DNA of 64,000 nucleotides. Origin: Hepsetus odoe (taxonomy: Eukaryota > Chordata > Actinopteri > Characiformes > Hepsetidae). This document shows, in pieces, positions 36,900 through 50,112 of the stretch. Location: the NCBI GenBank assembly GCA_017165825.1, contig CM029393.1, forward strand, positions 4,025,355-4,089,354. Reading direction: 5' to 3'. The notes under the pieces are model-generated. The model made no database searches. It was not told where the DNA came from and saw only the letters and a program-made list of their open reading frames with translations. Each line of letters begins with the position of its first letter. Positions within the stretch are counted from its first letter, which is position 1. The position numbers were made by a program, and so were the translations under genes.

Positions 36900-39800
36900 A
36901 GGCTGATTTTGTTACTGTGCCTTTAAGACTGGTATATGTGATGGGCCTGGCTTTATTGTGAATTAATGGGGCTTAACTGTTATAGGCTAAATGGGAAGAC
37001 ATATGTAAATGCCTCAGAATATTGATTTCTAGTATTTGCCTTCTAGTATTCAACATTAGTCTTATAGATCACGAGTTCTAAACTAAAGAAGCTAGATTTG
37101 GGCTGCAGACATGTCTTGGCTGCTTGGGGTAAGTGGAAAATTTTGTAAATTGGATTTTCTTCAATGAACCATTACTTCAACTTAACCATTCTGCTTAAGC
37201 CGTTCTGCTGAAATCCTTTAAGGTCAGCCTATTTTTTCTCACAATGTCTTTCTGTCTTAATGAGCCTGATTATAAAACACAAAGCATGCACATGTGTCTG
37301 GCCGTCCAAAAAAATGATTCAATCCTTTCAAAATCTCAGTGATTGCTGAACAGCCATCTTTGTACTGAGTACCTGTCATTGTTTTAATTAGTTACATTAT
37401 CCCCGTCAGTGTTTTAATTAAAACTCAAATGAGCACACTGCATGGTCCAGACTCAAACAGGGCCACGTCAAAATAATGAAGCACCTGCAATAATTAACAT
37501 CCTCAATTAAGCACAACCTCACAGAGAGGAAAAAAGTTGTCAGAGGGAGGGAAGGAGTGAGAAAGGCATTCTGTTAATGGACAAATGTCTGACAAGCTGA
37601 ACTCTTTAAATAGGCTAACTCAATGTTTTGGCAGCAGATTCCATATCCCTGGAGAGCAACAAATAACACCTTCATAAATCAATGAATAGTTGATTTGTAC
37701 TGTCCTGCTTGTTTATTTGCTGCCGATGAGGTCCAAGACGTCTATGAGACGATCACTGAGTCCTGGAGATAAAAGGACGACATTGTCCCAACAGCATTAA
37801 TTCAATAGCTGTAAATGGCCCGGTGCTGCAGACAGATATGCAATCATGATGACATTTAGAAGGTGGTTAGTTTTGTCAGGACAAAGTTAGGACTAAAGTG
37901 CATCTTCCTAATTAATGCTTTCCCTTTTTCAGGAAGGTAAATAAAGACAAAGTCAACCTTGAATCAACTTTAAACTTCAGATTACTTTCTCTTTCTCTCT
38001 ATTCTTTCTCAAATCGGTGTTTTTAGCATTATTCAGTCTATTTAGCAACATCCTCTTGCAGCACATCAGCCAATTGTTCCCTAATGTGTGCTTCATTAAA
38101 GGATCATGTCTGCAGAGCTATTTCTTTTTTTTATTTCCCCGGTATCAGTCGTGTAGAGTGCTCTTACTGTAATGGACCTCTTGAGAGGTCCAGCTATCGG
38201 TCAAATGTGCAATGATCTCTGCCTCACAATGCTTTGTCTTTGTTGCTTTATTCCGTTTCAGCTTATGATTGTTCAACCACTAATGCTAACAGTGTCTCAA
38301 TTACATGATTAAAGAAACACCTTATGAATCCAAACAGTGTGACCATTAACATACATACAAAATACTTATCCTTGAGATGCAAAGCTACAATGAAATTCTT
38401 CTAAATTAGCAAGAGATGCTTTTTTCAGCTGCCAGTACTTACTGAAATGGTTAGGTACATTTAAATGTTTCTTATGGTGGACATATGGTGCTGCTTTCTC
38501 ATTATATTTTATCATGCTCCACTATCAGTTCCTCTGATCTCATAAGCAGATAACTGGAAGATGGCTTCAACCTCCAAACATGCACCTTTATTGCAGGTTT
38601 GAAAAGTAGCAGCCCAGTGGGAGAGGTAAGTGATGAAACCTTCTCCATACTGAGGACACAGGCAGTCATTGTGTAAATAGATTGGCTGCTCTAGTTCATG
38701 GATCTCCTATTCTGTCATTAGATTGAAGCTCATCATAGACAAATTGCTATGGGCAATTGACTCAGTCAGGCCCTTTGAGTTTCGAATTATTCAAAAGTAA
38801 GGATCTCAAATGAGTTTAACAATGAAACAGTGGATATAAAAAGCTCCCTTGATGTGATGGCAAAATGGAATCTATTACATACTTATGAAGAGCATTAAAG
38901 CAGAGGTTTGGAGGATGAGACCCAGTTACGAATGTGAATATTCTGTGAGAGTGACTTTGGTTCAACTAGTCTGCACTTATCAAAATGCTAATGCATAAAT
39001 ATATTCGAGCCACGTATTTCAAATCCAATTTGCGCCCTCCGACTGTCTTCTTATCAAGACTGGAGTCTCGGCATTGAACATTTCTTTAGACCCCATCCAC
39101 CAGTTGTTGTTCTGAGATAGAGAATGGTTTCAAAGAACTCTAAGAGCCATTAAATATGAATGGGTTTGATCATCATCTCTCTGATTCACACTTCAAAAGC
39201 TATTACTCTTTTAATTAGATTATCTGCCAGCTAATTCTGGATTTCTTAATATTGTAGTTATAAACCATGCTCACAGAGAATGGCTGACTATGGCTGCTAT
39301 ATATGCTGCAGAAATGTTCCACAAGGACCAGCAAGCTCTGCAGTAAGAGCAAGGTTTGGGCTGGGAAAAAGCTAACACTATGTTTTCTCAACAGAAGGAG
39401 TGACAATTAATGACAATTCTGCTGTACATTGTGTGATAAACAATGGTAATTAACAGCAAAAGTGATTTTGTGTTGTGATCAATGTGTCTTGCTGTGGCTG
39501 ATGAGGGAAAAACCAGCTACATGAGCAGACACACTCATGTTTCTAAAGATAGGACTTCATTTGTTACTTTAATGGCTTCCTTCCACTGGAATGCTGAGTT
39601 ACTGTAAAGCTGTCTTGCAGAATATGTCATCTTCAGAAAGGCCTCAGTGAGATATCCATAAAAAAGAGTAGAAAATCTTATAGTTTGACATTTTTAACCT
39701 TGCCTTTATCGGCTTTCTCTGTAACTTAAGTTTAGTACTGTGAAAGTAAACTCCCTGTGCCCTGCAGAAATTCAATCTACTCCCAAAACGCTCCATTTAT

Positions 39801-41110
39801 TGAGTAAAACTTTATGCAAAATACCTGTTTGTGTAGAGCACTTTCACAGCTTACTCAGCATCATCTGTGATTTAAAGCCATGCAGTTCTAGAAATCTTTC
39901 TCTTTTTTAAATTGGACTATCTGTTCTAATTCATTTTCAGTGTAGTGGTGTTTGTTTGATTATCATCTGTACTGGAAAAACAGAACTAAATTTTACTGTG
40001 TTGCTCCAGTGTTCGGATACAACTTTCAGCTATCATTTGCCTCTGTCTGCTTTTCATATTATAGGTCAGAATTCCAACATTCAGTCGAGCAGTTCATGCC
40101 AAAATTCTTATGATGAAACCGAGATAACGGCAAATCCGGAGTGTAGACTGTAGACCTACACTATGAAAAACTGAAAGATAAAATACACAAATGCAAATAT
40201 ATAAGATGGCAAGAGTGATCAGCTTTAAGAAAGGCACACCATTTCCTTAATAAAATCTCTAAACTCAAAGGTGTGCTCAAGTCAGGGATGTGTGGTGTTT
40301 TTAGGATCAAGCCCATTTGTCACTGTAATTGCATTGCTTTGTATGTCGGCCTACTCCTCGCTGAAAACGAACGGAAAACTGCAAGAAGCCCTCAAAGGTT
40401 GTTGTTCCTAGTTAGTACTTTTTGGTCGCATGTTTCAAAAGTATCTTCACAGAAATTGGCAACCTGCCCAATTGCTTCTATCAGGAAGGTGCTTCAAGTC
40501 AGTGGATTTCTGGAAATCATCCTTTTCTATGTACAGTGAAACATGTTAGCTTTAAGTGAAAGTGAAAGAGAAATAGTTGAGAACTTAAGAAACTTTAAAA
40601 TATTCCTTAAGCTTTGATGATGAACACAAAACACATCAAAACAGAGAAAAGACTCCATATACAACATGAACTTTTTGCATCAGCTGATAATCTGAAAAAA
40701 TGTCACGGATCAATACATCTGTGAATGAGTTACATACTCTCAAAAATGTCTGCCTCATGCCTGATTGTACAAGGAGAGCTAGCGGGATAGACATGCCTTC
40801 ACATCACAGGTTCATCAACCAACACACGTGGGAGTCATTTATAGCCAGTTTTATCCCTGGTTTGTTGCCTTGGCTGCTTCCAATCTGTTCTGTTTTTTGA
40901 GAATCATTAAGATCTTTCTTCATTTTCAAAGAACTGTTTTGAATTTGAATTTTTCTGCAGGTTTATTGGGAATGGGTTTACATTAGCATCTTACAGCAGT
41001 TTCAGATTACTAATGGGGTCAGGAACATCATTTCCTTTTAAGAACGCATTAAACAAAAAAATGCGATATGTGCAAAGGTTTGGCCATCTTTCGAGACTGT
41101 CCACCAGTTA
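36900..41110. other. Repeat-poor unique stretch
   Basis: More than 4 kb without a recognisable SINE, LINE or microsatellite. It is rich in TAAT/ATTA motifs, and no coding frame resembles a known protein. Confidence 0.45.
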
Positions 41111-41114
41111 TATA

Positions 41115-41662
41115 CAGTACTGTGCAAACGCTTTAGGCAGGTGTGGAAAAAATGCTGTAAACAAAGAATGCTTTCAGAAATATAAATAATGATTGTTTAT
41201 TTTTATCAATTTACAAAATGCAAAGTGAGCGAACAAAAGAAAAATCAAAATCAGATCAATATTTGGTGTTTCTACCTTTTGCCTTCAAACCAGCATCAGT
41301 TCTTCTGGCCCCACAGAGCCCTGATCTCAACATCATCCAGTGTGTCTGGATCACATGAAGAGACAGAAGGATGTGAGGAAGCTACATCCACAGAAGATCT
41401 GTGCTCAGTTCTCCAAGATGTTTGGAACAACGTACCGGTCGAGTTCCTTCAAAAACTGTGTGCAAGTGTACCTAGAAGAGCTGATGCTGTTCTGAAGGCA
41501 AAGGGTGGTCACACCAGATATTGATTTGATTTAGATTCTCTTTTGTTCATTCACTGCATTTTGTTGATTGATGAAAATAAATGATGAACACTTCCATTTC
41601 TGAAAGCATTCCTTGTTTACAGCATTTTTTCTACACCTGCCTAAAGCTTTTGCACAGTACTG
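41115..41662 (+). mobile_element. Mariner-type MITE with transposase C-terminal fragment (copy 3, full length)
   Basis: A 548-bp unit, TA at both edges, with terminal CAGTACTGTGCAAA on both sides. It has the same internal structure and junction as the copy at 33432, including the transposase C-terminal remnant (PQSPDLNIIQ in one frame, then VLQDVWNN in another). Confidence 0.85.
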
Positions 41663-41809
41663 TATTATGTGACCCATATAAGCTCCCATGGTGAAGGACC
41701 TGAAACTTCATCTGTACCAGAAGACTACAGATGAATATAGACTTAGATAACTAAACAATTGTTTCACTCTCTGAAATGAAGAAATACAAGTTTATGAAAT
41801 TGCTGTCGT

Positions 41810-42010
41810 GACATCTGGTAGACCAAGAAAAGCAACAAAGCCCCCACATCAATGCCTAGAACCTTGTGGCAAGGGAAGTGTTGGAGGGCTGGATGGGAGA
41901 AAGGATTCTACTAAATGTCTCACCAAGCTATGCCCCACAGTTAGTAAAGAAGCTGTAGGATAAAATAACTTGTGTATTGCAACAAGACAATTTTCCAAAA
42001 AGCAAATCAA
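41810..42010 (+). other. Possible Tc1 transposase remnant
   Basis: The plus strand reads TSGRPRKAT near 41815, like the RSGRPRK linker of Tc1 transposases, and LQQDNFPKSKS near 41985, like QQDNDPKHTSK. The spacing implies an internal deletion. Weak evidence. Confidence 0.3.
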
Positions 42011-42044
42011 TACGACTGCATGATAATGGAAAAACGTTAGAATA

Positions 42045-42174
42045 GTCAGTCATGTCAGTTATTTTCTGCCACTTGTCCCAAGCGGGGTCATGGGGGAGTG
42101 CTGGAGTCCATTCCAGCTCACACAGGGCGAAGGACTGGGACACACCCTGGACAGGTCGCCAGCCCATCGTAGAT
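42045..42174 (-). mobile_element. Headless SINE tail (B-tail) with target-site duplication
   Basis: On the minus strand begins CTACGATGGGCTGGCGACC and runs to GTGGCAGAAAATAACTGAC. It is flanked by the 9-base direct repeat GTTAGAATA (42036-42044 and 42175-42183). No tRNA head. Confidence 0.82.
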
Positions 42175-43470
42175 GTTAGAATACCAATGTCATATTTATG
42201 CAATATGCAGGAAGGGTGCTCACTTCTTTTTTCAGTTCATCGGCATGTTTAATTTGTGTTTTCCATACTGCTATATGGCTTTTGTGAAAGGCTTCCTTAG
42301 TGACTATGTGTATGTTTCAACTTTTAAAAGAAGCAGCCTGTATTTCACACTTAGAACAATGTCTAAGACGAACGCCTCTGGCTAAATGATGTTGTGTTGT
42401 CTGAGTTTAGTGAAGCTGTTCCTCACTTGCAGCCGTATCCCTGCAAATCCTCTCAAAGAAAGCTTTGATGTGGAATGGATGGGGGTGTGGCTTTGAAAGC
42501 CTTGAGAATTGAGCCTCCGGATCGATACGCTAGCCTTTTCAACTCCAAAGAGTGTGTGAGGGCTTCCACACACCCCCAAAGAAGAATTCTGAATTTCGTA
42601 TCATGCCAGCATCCTTTGCAATAGGCTATTTTTAACGAAAGTGGCAGCTCGTCTTCAAAGCTAGGTATAGATTTAGCATAAGTTTATATGTAAGCAGGAC
42701 AAGAGCACTTTGGGTCATGAGACCAACAGGTATAAACAGTATATGTCATGAGTCAGCTACACCAGAATGTTTTACACTATTAATACTACTATCCGCGGTA
42801 TTAATAAGAGAGCTGCCCCTACTTAGCTTCAGCCACATATAGTAATTTATCATAATTGTTTTAAAGACTTTATGAAACTTTTAATGAGTAAGTTTATGAT
42901 TAATACGGGTACATTGCAATTATTTTTGCGAGGTATTTTGTTGGCAGGTACATTTGCATATTTTCATATTAAAATGGATCAGATCCACCTGATAAATGGG
43001 CACCTGACAGAAAACATAGTATAAAATATTCATGCTGGTTTCATATAGTTACTAAAGAAGGTTATGCATCAACCAGAGCTTCTCGTGAAAAAAATGGCCT
43101 CAGTAACTGATCTGAACTTCTTTAGCAATGACAATAGACAGACATTTTCTTCAGTTACTGATCCATCTCTGACAGGTCGGCCCAATCTACCAAAACTGTG
43201 ACACTGATGCGTTTTAGAGCCACCATTGATCATCTGATGGCTTCCAATGCTCATTTAAAATCCTGCCACATCCTTTCTGCAGAGACAAGGTCAGAATATA
43301 CATTTTGTCTTTTTGAACCAGTCAGATGAATCTCTTACACATTTAAATCAGAAAGACAAGGTAATACTAAAGCATGGAATTTGGTGCCTCTAGAATGTCG
43401 TACTAGTGATTTTTTCAAATAATATGCATGAAATATAAGCTAATTGTTTATTAAATCATAACTCATACCT

Positions 43471-43563
43471 CGTAGGATCAGACCAGTTGGCTAGCTATTA
43501 CTTTACATCCAATATATGTCATAACTCGATATTCACTTCACCTGTCAGGGGTGATTTCATATT
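43471..43563 (-). mobile_element. Tc1-like transposon remnant
   Basis: TAGGATCAGACCAGTTGGC resembles the antisense of the RLARLVRSHR region of a fish Tc1 transposase. About 35 bp on comes TATTCACTTCACCTGTCAGG, like the terminal region of the same element. The intervening ~400 bp is deleted. Confidence 0.5.
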
Positions 43564-43569
43564 GCCTAT

Positions 43570-43574
43570 GTATG

Positions 43575-43633
<59 letters not shown>

Positions 43634-43658
43634 GTGTGTATGTGTGTGTGTGTGTGTA
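43570..43658. repeat. (GT)n microsatellite
   Basis: About 90 bp of GT repeat with a few CG and AT variants, directly abutting a SINE head. Confidence 0.92.
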
Positions 43659-43662
43659 GTTA

Positions 43663-43930
43663 GGGGCAGCAGTAGCCTAGTGGTTAGGAACTAGGCCCCT
43701 GGATCAGAAGATTCATTCGAATCCCTTACCAGTAGGTTGCCCTGAGGCACCCTTGAGAAAGGTACCATCCCCATCACTGCTCCCCAGGCACTTTCAGTAG
43801 CTGCCCCCTGGTGCATGTGTGTAGGTGTAGGGGTTAAATGTTGAGGTGTAATTTCGTTGTGTTTCATTGTGTGCTGTGCTGTGCTGTTCTGTGCTGTGTA
43901 CTCACAATGACAAGAACAGTCACTTTTATC
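43663..43930 (+). mobile_element. tRNA-derived SINE (A-tail type)
   Basis: Head GGGGCAGCAGTAGCCTAGTG, a diverged B box (ATTCGAATCCC), GCACCCTTGAGAAAGGTACC, and the A-tail with TGTGCTGTGCTGTG and CAATGACAAGAACAGTCAC. Confidence 0.85.
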
Positions 43931-43999
43931 TGAATTGTTGCAAGCAATTTAGTTTTATACTAACACCATGATACCATGGAATTTTTGAGTTTTTGCTGC

Positions 44000-45162
44000 A
44001 ATATCATGAAAATATCTGGGAAAGTGTTTATAATACATCTATAGGCCTTTCCTTCAACAGAGGATGACAGTGAATATTGAACTCTGAAGGTTTTCCAAAG
44101 TTTTCCAGAGAAACAGAAATGCTGCAAAAAATGCAACAATCCAGCAAAACATGTTTTTCACAGCACTGTAGGCTGCTTGACCTTTCAGTTTATATAATAA
44201 ACTTTAATATAATATTAAAGACAACATCTTTTACTCACTGTTGTGCATTTGGTCATGCGATGGAGTGACTAGTATACAAAAGAATTCAGAAGCATAAAAA
44301 CCATTATAACTCATCAAACCAAGTGCTAAACATTTATGCAAGCCCTTGAGAAACACTCCGAGAACAGAGAGAAATTGAGAATGAGGCATAAGAGAGTGCC
44401 AACAGGGAACCTTCTGGCAGTGTAGAAAGACATAGAGCCTATTTGTTCCCCAAAGGTGTCAGAAAGCAAAGAGAGAAGCATGGAGGAAAAGAGACTCTGG
44501 ATTGTTTTTGTGCCCAGGGACAGCCATTATGTTCTTATTAGTTACTATTCCATAGCACAGAAAGGCTATTTTTCTTACTCTGGTAAAATGGACAGCGTAA
44601 TTATTGGCAAAAGCATGTTGCAGCAGGGGGAGAGGGTAGTGATATAGTGGCACTGAGAAAAATAATGAAAGTAAAACTATGTTTATCTCACATCATGGCT
44701 AAGCACACGTAGAGGTAATCACATCATAGGCCCACATTTGTGTTACTTTTTCACAGAAATTTAATGGATAATAATGTATTATTATTATTATTGATATATA
44801 ATTACTTTCTCTGAAAAAAAGACCACAACAGTTTGGGCCTGTGATGTGGTGAAATCTGATAGCATGTATTAATACTTGTGGGCAGCCTAAGCATAATGGT
44901 CAGAACAAGAGGGAAAATGTCTAAGGGTTGCAGGTCCAAGTTCCCTGGACTGGAAATTGGAGAAATTTGGGTGAGGAGTAGGTGGGTGAACAATCCCATA
45001 TCCTTGGCTGAAGGCAATTAACCCCAAAATTGCCCCATAATTCCCCTGGTGCAGGTATGCAGCCCAATTCCCCTGTTCCTGGTGCATGTTCATTACTGGG
45101 GTGTCTAGGATGGGTGAGTGTGTGTGTGCAAGCACATAGTACTACTACTACTACTACTACTG

Positions 45163-45195
<33 letters not shown>

Positions 45196-48100
45196 TCCTT
45201 TAAAAAAAAGCAAACAAGCAAAAAAATTGGCCAGGATTCCACGCAAAGAGGTCGCAAAGGGTTCTCGAGGACCAGAATTGGGGCTTATAGCAATAAGTGA
45301 TTTATACAATGCTTCACAATACTGTGTATGATTGTTCAGATATTTTAAAACTGCTTTTGATCATCTGGTTTGAAAGTGCTACCGATGACTCTCACTTTAA
45401 CTTTTAGCTCCCAGGAGAACTGCATGGTGATGCAAAAGCAAAACGATCACCGATATACAGACACGCAATAGAAAAAGACCTCTATTATCTTCCTTGTCAA
45501 TAGAACAGATTCTGAAGGAGGCCTCGCCTGTTCCCAAAGGAACGGAAACCAAATTTGTCAGAGTATTGACATCTCCATCTGGAATGTCAGAATGCACTCC
45601 GAAAATGCACTGACAGCTTAATAGGAGCTATTTGAACATATTGGCATGTTAAGTGACGTAACGTCTGACTCTATGATATTCTTTTTACAACGTAAAAGAT
45701 CAGAGCTGGAGAAAAGCAGCTATTCACCTCAGGCTCCACTACAAGCAATTGTTCATCCAAATGATCAAATTATGCATGGTTTCCTATTTACCTCAACCCA
45801 AATATAGTCGATCAGCCAAGACATGCTAAAGAATATTACACACGTCTTGGCTAATAATCACATTAGGGGTAAGGGATAAGTTGATTGCATGAATGAAATT
45901 TTTGATCAAACCCTTTTTTTATGCATCTCTGATCATGATGGACACATTTGTGCTCTTTATGTTCCAAAAAATGTCGTAATACATTTTACACAGAAACTTC
46001 TTAGAACTAAACTTGAAGCGTATGCTTAACGTCTGTATTTAGCATGTAGCATCTGTATTTAATGTCTTTTTGCCTATGATCGGTTGTGATCACCTTTGCT
46101 TAAAGCTCAATTTCAGTAAAAAGAGATGTCAGCCAGGTAATAGCAATCATTCAGAGTTTTATACACAGGCCTATCCATAAAACATTCTGAGAGTACCTCC
46201 TGCACCAGTACTGGGTGTTCCTTCTGAGCTGTGAAGGCTCCAGCATGAACACAAAGTACACAGAATGCCCTTGCTTTTGCTGCAGTGTTAGACAGGTGGA
46301 GCTGAACAGAGCAATAAAAAGAATGCTTTTGACCCTTTTTCTTAAATTTTCTTTCCATAAAATCTTAGCAAGAAAGAAGGTATGTGGCCCACAAATGATG
46401 CTGATTAATCATTAACAGCATCAACCAAAGGTCATAGAACTTTCCATCCTTTCTACAATGCAACTAGATTTACTGCCGATCCATCACCTGTAATGTGAAA
46501 GTTTGCAGGTAATGCTGTGTAATTGAGGAGGGGTACATTTCTACAGGTTTTTTAATGTAAAGAAACTTCATAAGTGTCACCTGAACTGGGAAAAAGATTG
46601 AAAAGTGAACCCATTGCTTCACTTTTCTGTAGTACGTGTAATAGAGTTGGTCATTCCTGTTACACTACAGGCTAAGCATTTGACAGCAACACAGTCCATG
46701 TAATTGTGCCAAGAAATGATGCAAAATGGGTCCAACTTGCAGGACACACCTTTTCCATTTTTAAGTCCTTTAAGAGCTGGAACAGGTATTTTGGGTTAGA
46801 AAACATTAAACTGCAGCCTTTCATACTGATATGTGTAAAGTCACACAGATTTCTTTTTTTTTTTATTATTATAATTATTTTATCGCTGGCTTCTTAAATG
46901 GAAACACATCAACAATTATCAATGCTTGGATGTCGAAGGGTTAAAAATACTTTTCTGCACTTTTGGCCTGTAGAATATGTGCTATGAGCCCTCAATATTT
47001 TATCATCGAGTTTAAAAAGTATTGATTTAGTTTCTTTCTAAGATTTGGCCTATAGATGAAATATGGACTAGATAGTGTTGCAGAAATTCCTTTTCTGAAA
47101 ATTGACAAATGATGCAAATGATACATGGCGTATTACATTTCCTTTTATTTGAGAAACCTACTAAGCGAAATGATATGCTTTTATCTGAACAAATGCCTTT
47201 GCACTGTAATCTGGGTTTGTTTTTTCAACACACAAATTACGCTGTGAGGCCAAACGCTCTCTCTCAGTGTATAATTCAATACTTATACCAAAAAGCTCAG
47301 ACATACAATGTCAGTTGTTTCATCTGTGAGTGCAATTCAGATTTTAAAAGTAGTTTAAATATTAAAATATAGTAATTGTGTCAGATGCCAACAGCAATGA
47401 TTATTTCATTGAAACCTGCAAAGCCCACAATGGAAGTAAATTTGCAAACTGCTTTATTTCATTGTTGTTTAAAAGTAAATGGTGTTATCAGCAGATTTAG
47501 CTGTTCTAGAAATGTTTATGCAGTTTCTGAATAATAATATTAATAATACTGAACCTAATAATTTTCTGTCTTATATACGGTTCTGTTTTTTTCATTCTGA
47601 TCATCGTCATTAATAGATGCTGTGTACAAAGGAAACTACTTTTCTATCCCAAAAATAAAATAGTCCCAACAAAACTACAGTGAGCTTGTCATGATGTTTG
47701 TGTGTGTGTGTGTATGACGCCTTTGTGTTCAGAGTATGAAGCTTCTTGGAGCGATGAGGGCTTTTCAGCCCAGCAGACATCTTTGTTGTCAGCCTGGTAT
47801 TGAAACGCCTCCATAACAAGAAAGAGACAGAGTCATCATTAGGCACAATGAACTGTCACACATAATGAACGAATAAATAATTGATTTTGAGGGCTTCCAA
47901 ATTGAGTTGCAGCAGCATATGATAAAGCCAATCAGGCTGAAATTGCCAGAGTTTGGCAAGGCAGGCATCCTTGAGAAGAGAGAGAATAAAGAATGGAGAG
48001 AGTGAGAGGAAGGAATTTTTTAGTCTAAGTTTTTTGGATGGCCTACCCAGCAATCCAAATGTTTAGACAGCCTTTTTGCCTCTTGCCTCTGTGGTTTGAC

Positions 48101-48526
48101 CTTGCTGATGAAAAGAGGGGCGGAATATCAATGAAAAATTAATGTTGCTCTACAGACAGGCTCAAGGAGACACACATGTCTAGCTTTTCCAGTGAACAAG
48201 ATGGGTTTAGATGGGTCTAAAATGCCTGATGCTGGCCTGCTATAGACACATATCGAACCTGTTGAGAAGTTTCAGTCTCAAACTACACCGAGTAGTGGTT
48301 GTAGTCTGCCAACACCAGGGTCCGGGCCAATCTGGAGCAGGGTGGTGATGCTCACTTTTGAAAATAATGGAAAATAATTGGGTCAAGAATGATGTCTTAA
48401 CTCTTTAATGCCAGTATTACAGCATATAATAAAATATTCAACCATGTCCCTCGTGTTTTGGCAGAACTACAGATTTACCTGCTGCAAATCTGATATGTAT
48501 AGTATAACTGGCTAACTCTTATTTCC
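44000..48526. other. Unique intergenic sequence
   Basis: Apart from the microsatellite at 45140 I see no gene and no clear repeat. A weak SINE-like stretch may lie at about 44880-45120. Confidence 0.45.
45140..45193. repeat. (CTA)n(ATA)n compound microsatellite
   Basis: ACT units followed by AAT units. Confidence 0.88.
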
Positions 48527-48585
48527 ATTTCCATTTGCAGCATTTAGCATTTAGACGGTTTTATCCAGAGCGACATACTTCAGTG
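48527..48585 (-). mobile_element. SINE 3'-end fragment, GAGCGTCTGC-type
   Basis: On the minus strand: AGTATGTCGCTCTGGATAAA then ACCGTCTAAATGCTAAATGC, the 3' end of the family seen at 6487. Confidence 0.6.
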
Positions 48586-49883
48586 CTTCATATCCACATC
48601 TGTTCTTAATTTTTATAACCTACTCATAAGCAACACACTTATAAGCCCTGTAATTGACCGCATTAAAATCGCATCTCATTTTCTAGATACGCAGATATGA
48701 GAGTGTCGTATGTATGTCTTCTTTATACTTGCATGCAAAACAGCAAACAGACGATGTATTTTCCACTGAAAATATTGAAATTTGGTGTTAGACAGATACT
48801 ATTAGTGGCAGAAGGTAGCCTGTATCAGAGTTTATCCACCCTGGTCCTGGAGACCTAGTGCCCTGGACTTTTTAATTTTTTAGCACAGTGGGAAACGCAC
48901 ACGGAGGTGAAAAAAACCCATGCTCAGGGTTAGACTCAACAGTGGCACAGCCATCAAAGAGATGACCCTTTCATTGGGAGATTGCAAATATGTGTCCAAG
49001 GGAGCATAATTGGCCTCGTTCTCTCCGGGTGGGTAGCCGAGTTCTTTTTTTTGCGCAGAATTATCAGGTAGTGTTCTCCCCCAAGTGTGTTAAGGTGTCC
49101 AATTCAACACCTAATGGACAGATTGTGTCAGCGGCAGTTGGAAAAGACACAGTGGTGCTTCACATCACAGAGGAAGCATGTGTGAACCCTCACCCTTCAA
49201 GTGTTAGTGTCATAAAATGGGAGAAAACTAACTAGTGGGCATAGCCATGATAAACTGGGGGAAAAATCTGAAATAAAAAAAAAATCTAGTATTAGCTGTT
49301 CACTGAATCTCTTTAGTATCACATAATTACAGTTCTGTACATACACCGAAGTCATACTATTTTACTCAAATGAAGGGTGTAATACAGTAAGGTGCTTCGA
49401 TATTGCTGTAATTTTCAATATAAAATCCCATTAATTATGCTGGTGTAGCACTTCTAATACAAGATTATTTGTTTCTACATGCTTCCAGCTTTTCAACTCA
49501 TCAAACAAAATCACTGGCAAAAATATAATTTCTTATTAAATAGCAGGTTGCAAGATCCTGTGCAATCCTCTGTAGGATGCATGCCGAATAAGAACATGCT
49601 TCTGCGGGCCAATATTATGACCTTGGACAGATTATGAATTTCCTTGATTATATCAAGATAATTAGATTACTTCCAGGTGCACTCCACATATCTGGAAAAA
49701 TCCAAGATGATTTCATTTTATGCTGGGAAGTTTTGTAGAATGTCAGTAGGGGCAGAGCTAAACGCCTGGGGTGGAAGACAAAATGATGTTATGTCGCATA
49801 TTTCAAGAGCTTGTCAATGGGGAACAGATGTGAAGCCTCAAAGCCCAAGAACCAGCAAACGACAGAGAGACTTTTAAAAGAGG

Positions 49884-49885
<2 letters not shown>

Positions 49886-49946
<61 letters not shown>
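49886..49946. repeat. (AT)n microsatellite
   Basis: About 60 bp of perfect AT/TA repeat. Confidence 0.93.
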
Positions 49947-49948
<2 letters not shown>

Positions 49949-50069
49949 CTACACTTCAGATTCACACTCATCCCCCTCACACTCATCCACACTTTCACCC
50001 CTTTCAATGCTGCAGAATACTAGAGGACACTAGAATGGTCGCCCTGCTTATTTAAGCCTCACTTAAAAA

Positions 50070-50112
50070 TGGATAAAAGCATCTGCTAAATCACTAAATG
50101 TAAATGTAATGT
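50070..50112 (+). mobile_element. SINE 3'-end fragment, GAGCGTCTGC-type
   Basis: ATGGATAAAAGCATCTGCTA followed by AATCACTAAATGTAAATG. Confidence 0.6.
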
